NCBI RefSeq assembly: GCF_000409775.1
Contig: NZ_KE332377.1
Coordinates: forward strand, 1-64,000
From: Litchfieldella anticariensis FP35 = DSM 16096
Lineage (GTDB): Bacteria > Pseudomonadota > Gammaproteobacteria > Pseudomonadales > Halomonadaceae
Direction: 5' to 3'
Length of the DNA: 64,000 nucleotides
Of this stretch, positions 59,762-64,000 are shown piece by piece. A model generated the notes under the pieces. That model saw only the letters and a list, made by a program, of their open reading frames with translations, searched no databases and was not told the origin of the DNA. Every line of letters starts with the position of its first letter. The first letter of the stretch is position 1. A program made the translations under genes and the position numbers.

Positions 59762-60334
59762 ATGAACAAGTCAATCGTGATCGGCAGTACGTTGGCAGTG
59801 CTGGGCCTGGGTGGCCTGGCGGTGGGGGCCTACCAGGTGCAGACTTTCGACAGAGAGCCTGAACCGGTGTATGCCGATATTCTCAGTGTCAACGCGGCCA
59901 CGCGTACTGTCGAAGCCCCGCGTGAAGTATGCGAGAACGTGGTAGTCAGTCAGCGTGCGCCCACTCGCGATCCCCATCGCATCGTGGGTACGGCGGCAGG
60001 GGCTATCGTCGGTGGCTTGTTGGGCAACCAGATTGGTGGTGGCAGTGGCAAGAAGATCGCCACGGTGGCCGGTGCCGTGGGCGGCGGCTTCGCTGGTCGC
60101 GAAGTGCAGGAGCGTATTGAAGCTGGGCAGACCACCACGACCACCCAGCGTCAGTGTCATACCGTGGTCGATACCCAGCAGCAACATCTGGGATATGACG
60201 TCGAATATCGCTACGAAGGCCAGGTATACAGCGTGCGCCTCGATGAAGCCCCTCAAGGCAGCCAAGTGCTGATGCATGAGGGCGAGCCCCAGTGGCATGC
60301 CGGCCAGGCACAGGCCGTGGCCTCGCAGGGGTGA
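59762..60334 (+). CDS. Glycine-zipper 2TM envelope protein
   Basis: 190 residues. An N-terminal signal/anchor (IVIGSTLAVLGLGGLAVGAY) is followed by a spacer and a glycine zipper (GTAAGAIVGGLLGNQIGGG, then GAVGGGFAGREVQ), as in SlyB/YcfJ-like proteins that span or line the outer membrane. Two Cys (CENVV and CHTVV) flank the zipper and may pair. The C-terminal part (GYDVEYRYEGQVYSVRLDE) resembles YcfJ. The start has GGAGG 6 bases upstream. The 268 bases before it hold nothing I can assign. Role probably in envelope integrity. Confidence 0.82.
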   Translation: MNKSIVIGSTLAVLGLGGLAVGAYQVQTFDREPEPVYADILSVNAATRTVEAPREVCENVVVSQRAPTRDPHRIVGTAAGAIVGGLLGNQIGGGSGKKIATVAGAVGGGFAGREVQERIEAGQTTTTTQRQCHTVVDTQQQHLGYDVEYRYEGQVYSVRLDEAPQGSQVLMHEGEPQWHAGQAQAVASQG

Positions 60335-60397
60335 TCGTATTCAATCGCTCGGGCGGTTCAGCCGCGGCTTCCGGCCCCTGGGCATGCCCGAGCCCCT

Positions 60398-60634
60398 CTA
60401 GCAGTCAGATTGGTGGCTGGCCAATCGCTTGACGGCGAGCTTGACCACCGGGCTGAGCTGGGAAGCGTCTCGGCCCGCGCCCTCGATCAATTGCCGCTTC
60501 ATGCTGCGGGCCCAGAATTTCTTCAAGTGGGTCGCCACGTGCTCGGCAGCCGCTTCATCGCTGCCGTGGTAGCGATGGTTGTCGGCGATCTGGTTTGCCA
60601 TCTGGATCAGGGTAGCGAGTGAATCCTGGCTCAT
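60398..60634 (-). CDS. fdsD: Formate dehydrogenase delta subunit
   Basis: 78-residue protein of the FdsD family: LIQMANQIADNHRYHGSDEAAAEHVATHLKKFWARSM is the typical core. It is the small non-redox subunit found at the end of fdsGBACD operons; it supports maturation or stability of NAD-dependent FDH. It lies 21 bases after fdhD on the same strand and is the last gene of the unit. The name is secure from sequence plus position. Confidence 0.92.
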   Translation of the reverse strand: MSQDSLATLIQMANQIADNHRYHGSDEAAAEHVATHLKKFWARSMKRQLIEGAGRDASQLSPVVKLAVKRLASHQSDC

Positions 60635-60655
60635 GGGAAATACCTTGGGTCGGAA

Positions 60656-61492
60656 TTAGTGGGAAACGAGTGTGCGTTGTGGCTCGTGCCAAGTGGGTGA
60701 CTGGTAGATCACATGGCGCCCGGAACGGGCGAAGCCAACCAGCATCAATCCGGCGTGGCGTGCCTGCTCGATCGCCAGTGAGGTGGGGGCCGAGATGGCC
60801 ACCAGCGCGCCGATACCGACACTGCAGCTCTTGTGTACCATCTCGTAACTTGCCCGGCTCGAAACCAGAGCAAACCCCTCTCCAGGTATCCGATTTTCCC
60901 GCCTCATGGCGCCGATCAGCTTGTCCAGGGCGTTATGACGCCCGACATCCTCTCGCGCCAGTTGGATGTGGCCGTCCAGATCGCACCAGGCGGCGGCGTG
61001 GCAAGCACCTGTCTCGGCCTGCAGTGGCTGGTGTCGATGCAGCTCGCTCAGGGCATGCTGGATCGCACTGTCTCTGAGGCCAGGTGCCCGAACCGTTGGT
61101 ATCGGACGAATCGCCTGTTCCAGCGACTCACTGCCACACAGCCCGCAGCCGGTACGACCGGTCAAATTGCGGCGGCGTAACTTGAGCTCGGCCTGACGCT
61201 GGGCACTGATGTGCAGGTGTACCGCGATGCCTTTGTCTTCCGTGTGGATGTCGACGCCATAGAGTTCATCGTGATGTTGAAGAATGCCCTCGGACAGGCT
61301 GAACCCCAGTGCAAAGTCCTCGAGATCGGCGGGCGTGGCCATCATCACGGCATGTGAGATGCCGTTATAGACCAGTGCCACCGGGACTTCGGTAGCGATG
61401 TCGTCAGCGGCGGAGGCTGGCACCGCATCCTTGCCCCGGCGGATGTCCACCGGGATCCGGCTGCTGATACGGCTCAGGGTCGGCAATGTCAT
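60656..61492 (-). CDS. fdhD: Formate dehydrogenase sulfurtransferase FdhD/FdsC
   Basis: 278 residues. FdhD passes sulfur to the bis-MGD molybdenum cofactor of FDH and inserts it. The sulfur-carrying Cys pair is in GRTGCGLCGSESL. EDVGRHNALDKLIG and SSRASYEMVHKS are the conserved cofactor-binding segments. The start at 61492 overlaps the fdsA stop in ATGA. It takes the C position of the fdsGBACD order. Confidence 0.95.
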   Translation of the reverse strand: MTLPTLSRISSRIPVDIRRGKDAVPASAADDIATEVPVALVYNGISHAVMMATPADLEDFALGFSLSEGILQHHDELYGVDIHTEDKGIAVHLHISAQRQAELKLRRRNLTGRTGCGLCGSESLEQAIRPIPTVRAPGLRDSAIQHALSELHRHQPLQAETGACHAAAWCDLDGHIQLAREDVGRHNALDKLIGAMRRENRIPGEGFALVSSRASYEMVHKSCSVGIGALVAISAPTSLAIEQARHAGLMLVGFARSGRHVIYQSPTWHEPQRTLVSH

Positions 61493-64000
61493 CGATTGAC
61501 ACCACTCGTGACGACGGCCTGATCGTTATGGCCGTTGAGCAAGCGGTGCTGCAGCTTGTCAAAGGTATGGAACTGTCGTTGCCATATGGATGGCTGACTG
61601 ACTTTTTCCACCTGTACGGCGGTCACCTTGTACTCGGGACAGTTGGTCGCCCAGTCGGAGCTGTCGGTGGTGATCACGTTGGCACCGCTGCCGGGGTGGT
61701 GGAAGGTGGTGTAGACCACGCCCGGCAGCATGCGCTCGCTGATCCTGGCGCGCAGTACCGTCTGGCCGGCGCGGCTGGAAATACCCAGCCAATCGCCATC
61801 GCGGATGCCGCGAACCTCGGCATCGTGGGGGTGCACCTCCAGCACATCCTCGGCATGCCAGGCCTGGTTGTCGGTGCGTCGGGTCTGGGCTCCGACATTG
61901 TACTGCGACAGGATACGCCCAGTGGTCAGCAGCAGCGGGAAGCGGCTGGTGGTGCGCTCCTGGGTAGCGACATACTCAGTGATGGCGAACTGGCCACGGC
62001 CGATGGGGAAGTCATCGACGTGCATGGTAGGGGTACCGATAGGGTGGTCGCCGTTACATGGCCACTGGATACTGCCGAGCTCGTCGAGCCTGTCATAGCT
62101 GACGCCGGTAAAGGTCGGGGTCAGACTGGCGATTTCGTCCATGATCTCGGAAGGATGGCGGTAGTCCATGGGATAGCCCAGGGCATTGGCCAGGTCGACG
62201 GTGACTTCCCAGTCTTCCTTGCCCGCGACCGGCGGCATGACCTTGCGCACGCGGTTGATGCGTCGCTCGGCATTGGTGAAGGTGCCGTTCTTCTCCAGGA
62301 AAGAGGAGCCCGGAAGCAGCACGTGGGCGAACTTGGCCGTCTCGTTGAGGAAAATGTCCTGCACGATCAGGCAGTCGAGGGACTTGAGGGCGGTCTCGAC
62401 GTGCTGGGTATTGGGATCGGATTGGGCGATGTCCTCGCCCTGAACATAGAGCGCCTTGAAGGTGCCGGCAATGGCAGCATCGAACATGTTGGGGATACGC
62501 AACCCCGGTTCGTCGTCGAGGGGCACCCCCCAGGCTTGTTCGAAGCGACGGCGGGAAAGCGCGTCGGAGACGTGCTGATAGCCAGGCAGTTCGTGGGGGA
62601 AGGAGCCCATGTCGCAGGAGCCCTGGACGTTGTTCTGGCCGCGCAGCGGGTTCACGCCGACACCTTCGCGGCCGATATTGCCGGTGGCCAGTGCCAGGTT
62701 GGCGATGCCCATGACCATGGTCGAACCCTGGCTATGTTCGGTTACCCCCAGGCCATAGTAGATAGCCCCGTTGGGAGCCGCCGCATAGGTGCGTGCAGCA
62801 CGCCGCACGGCTGCGGCCGGTACGCCGGTGATTTCCTCGACTCGTTCCGGGGCATGACGCTCTTCGAGAATGAAGTTGCGCCAGGCGCGGTAGGCGTCGT
62901 CGTCGCAGCGGCTGGCGATGAACTCCTCGTCTTCCAGGCCTTCGGCGATCACGACATGGGCGAGCGCATTGATCAGTGCCACATTGGTGCCGGGGCGCAG
63001 CGCCAGGTGCTGGGCTTCCTTGAGGTGCGGGGTGGCGAGCAGGTCGATGCGCCGCGGGTCGGCGACGATCAGTTGGGCGCCTTCGCGCAAGCGACGGCGC
63101 ATCAACGAGCCGAATACCGGATGAGCGTCGGTGGGGTTGGCACCGATCACGATGATCACGTCGGCCTTCATCACCGAGTCGAAGGTCTGGGTGCCAGCCG
63201 ATTCGCCAAGGGTGGTCTTGAGGCCGAACCCGGTCGGTGAATGGCAGACCCGGGCGCACGTGTCGGTGTTGTTGTTGCCGAAGGCGGCGCGTACCAGCTT
63301 CTGCACCAGATAGGTTTCCTCGTTGGTGCAGCGTGACGAGGTAATGCCGCCGATGCTGTCGCGGCCATGCTTGGCCTGGACATCCTTGAGGCGCTTGGCG
63401 GCAAAGGCGATCGCTTCTTCCCAACTGACCTCGCGCCACGGTTGATCGATGGCATCGCGAATCATGGGCGACTTGAGACGATCCTGATGAGTGGCGTAGC
63501 CGAAGGCGAAACGGCCCTTGACGCAGGAATGGCCATGATTGGCGTCACCACCCTTGTACGGCACCATGCGGATGACCTGGTCGCCTTTCATCTCGGCCTT
63601 GAATGAGCAGCCAACGCCGCAGTAGGCGCAAGTCGTGATTACGCTGTGCTCGGGTTGTCCCATCTCGACCACGCTCTTTTCCATCAGCGTCGCGGTGGGG
63701 CAGGCCTGCACGCAAGCACCGCAAGAGACGCACTCCGAGTCCATGAAGGCTTCGTCCTGCCCGGGCGAGACCTTGGAATCGAAACCTCGGCCATCGATGG
63801 TCAATGCGAAGGTGCCCTGGACCTCCTCGCAGGCACGCACGCAACGCGAGCAGACGATGCACTTGCTGGGATCGAAAGCGAAGTAAGGATTGGAGAGGTC
63901 CTTTTCGGCTACCAGATGGTTCTCGCCCTCGAAGCCGTAGCGGACTTCGCGTAGGCCCACGGCCCCAGCCATGTCCTGCAGTTCGCAGTCGCCGTTGGCC
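61489..64000 (-). CDS. fdsA: NAD-dependent formate dehydrogenase alpha subunit (5' end beyond the window)
   Basis: About 836 residues are visible; family members have about 950-960, so roughly 100-120 N-terminal residues (the [2Fe-2S] region) lie outside the right edge. The frame stays open to base 64000 with NGDCELQ, a family segment. Next come ferredoxin-type clusters (CIVCSRCVRACEEVQG, CVSCGACVQACP), the [4Fe-4S] site CAYCGVGCSF, and the bis-MGD catalytic domain. The molybdenum ligand is a Cys in CARVCHSPT, not selenocysteine, with the following His. It oxidises formate to CO2, passing electrons through FdsB/FdsG to NAD. The stop overlaps fdhD. Confidence 0.96.
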   Translation of the reverse strand, partial: ANGDCELQDMAGAVGLREVRYGFEGENHLVAEKDLSNPYFAFDPSKCIVCSRCVRACEEVQGTFALTIDGRGFDSKVSPGQDEAFMDSECVSCGACVQACPTATLMEKSVVEMGQPEHSVITTCAYCGVGCSFKAEMKGDQVIRMVPYKGGDANHGHSCVKGRFAFGYATHQDRLKSPMIRDAIDQPWREVSWEEAIAFAAKRLKDVQAKHGRDSIGGITSSRCTNEETYLVQKLVRAAFGNNNTDTCARVCHSPTGFGLKTTLGESAGTQTFDSVMKADVIIVIGANPTDAHPVFGSLMRRRLREGAQLIVADPRRIDLLATPHLKEAQHLALRPGTNVALINALAHVVIAEGLEDEEFIASRCDDDAYRAWRNFILEERHAPERVEEITGVPAAAVRRAARTYAAAPNGAIYYGLGVTEHSQGSTMVMGIANLALATGNIGREGVGVNPLRGQNNVQGSCDMGSFPHELPGYQHVSDALSRRRFEQAWGVPLDDEPGLRIPNMFDAAIAGTFKALYVQGEDIAQSDPNTQHVETALKSLDCLIVQDIFLNETAKFAHVLLPGSSFLEKNGTFTNAERRINRVRKVMPPVAGKEDWEVTVDLANALGYPMDYRHPSEIMDEIASLTPTFTGVSYDRLDELGSIQWPCNGDHPIGTPTMHVDDFPIGRGQFAITEYVATQERTTSRFPLLLTTGRILSQYNVGAQTRRTDNQAWHAEDVLEVHPHDAEVRGIRDGDWLGISSRAGQTVLRARISERMLPGVVYTTFHHPGSGANVITTDSSDWATNCPEYKVTAVQVEKVSQPSIWQRQFHTFDKLQHRLLNGHNDQAVVTSGVNR

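Noticed and set aside
61486-63240. 584-codon open frame on the + strand
   Set aside because: It is antisense to fdsA, which has full family motifs. The translation is Gly/Val/His-rich without any domain, as expected for the opposite strand of a GC-rich gene.

Overview
The window looks like chromosomal DNA of a Halomonas-like gammaproteobacterium (Halomonadaceae). The housekeeping block hemA / TPR lipoprotein / lolB / ispE / prs / rplY / pth / ychF / tRNA-Met follows the pseudomonad-type gene order. Pol II, LigB, Lrp, ApeB and Prc are of gammaproteobacterial type, and the DNA is moderately GC-rich. The organism appears able to fix CO2. It carries a red-type (form IC) RuBisCO with its activase, phosphoribulokinase and CbbR at one end of the window, and an NAD-linked molybdenum formate dehydrogenase (fdsA-fdhD-fdsD) at the other. 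Growth on formate or mixotrophy is an inference from this pairing.

Layout. 1-0.8 kb: an AT-richer patch with a partial unknown ORF and a GNAT-like protein. 0.9-3.3 kb: polB. 3.4-11.2 kb: Calvin-cycle cluster, cbbF-cbbT(remnant)-cbbA-cbbP on +, cbbR on -, then cbbL-cbbS-cbbX on +. The transketolase gene has suffered a large in-frame internal deletion. 11.4-19.2 kb: a five-gene cytoplasmic signalling module on + (PAS histidine kinase, response regulator with a degenerate HD-GYP domain, MglA/Ras-like small GTPase, second histidine kinase, and a 1070-residue REC-PAS-PAS-LOV-GGDEF-EAL-REC protein). This is the most novel-looking part of the window. 19.2-20.4 kb: a GT4 glycosyltransferase on -. 20.8-32.9 kb: one long - strand unit of twelve genes in which every consecutive pair overlaps. 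It encodes Alternative Complex III (ActA-F), a small membrane protein, Sco, and an A2-type caa3 cytochrome c oxidase, i.e. a complete quinol-to-oxygen branch.

33.2-49.4 kb: ligB, prc, apeB, tRNA-Met, ychF, pth, rplY, prs, ispE, lolB and a TPR lipoprotein, mostly on -, then hemA-prfA-prmC on +. Several small repeats lie between these genes: an IS3-end-like nested palindrome, a 7 x 7-bp tandem repeat, and short TTC/GAA-loop hairpins. 49.6-50.9 kb: lrp and a MoeB/ThiF-like gene. 51.3-59.5 kb: a polyamine uptake and gamma-glutamylation cluster (oxidoreductase, potABCD, puuA-like ligase, second oxidoreductase). 59.8-64 kb: a glycine-zipper envelope protein and the 3' part of the formate dehydrogenase operon, which runs off the right edge.

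How the genes fit together: FDH would supply NADH and CO2, the cbb genes would fix the CO2, and ACIII-caa3 would carry quinol electrons to O2. CbbR sits between the two cbb transcription units and probably controls both; each has an AT-rich dyad in front of it. The signalling module directly downstream of cbbX may link blue light or redox state (LOV), phosphotransfer, a small GTPase and c-di-GMP, but its output is unknown. All assignments come from reading the sequence and recalling family features; no database search was run.
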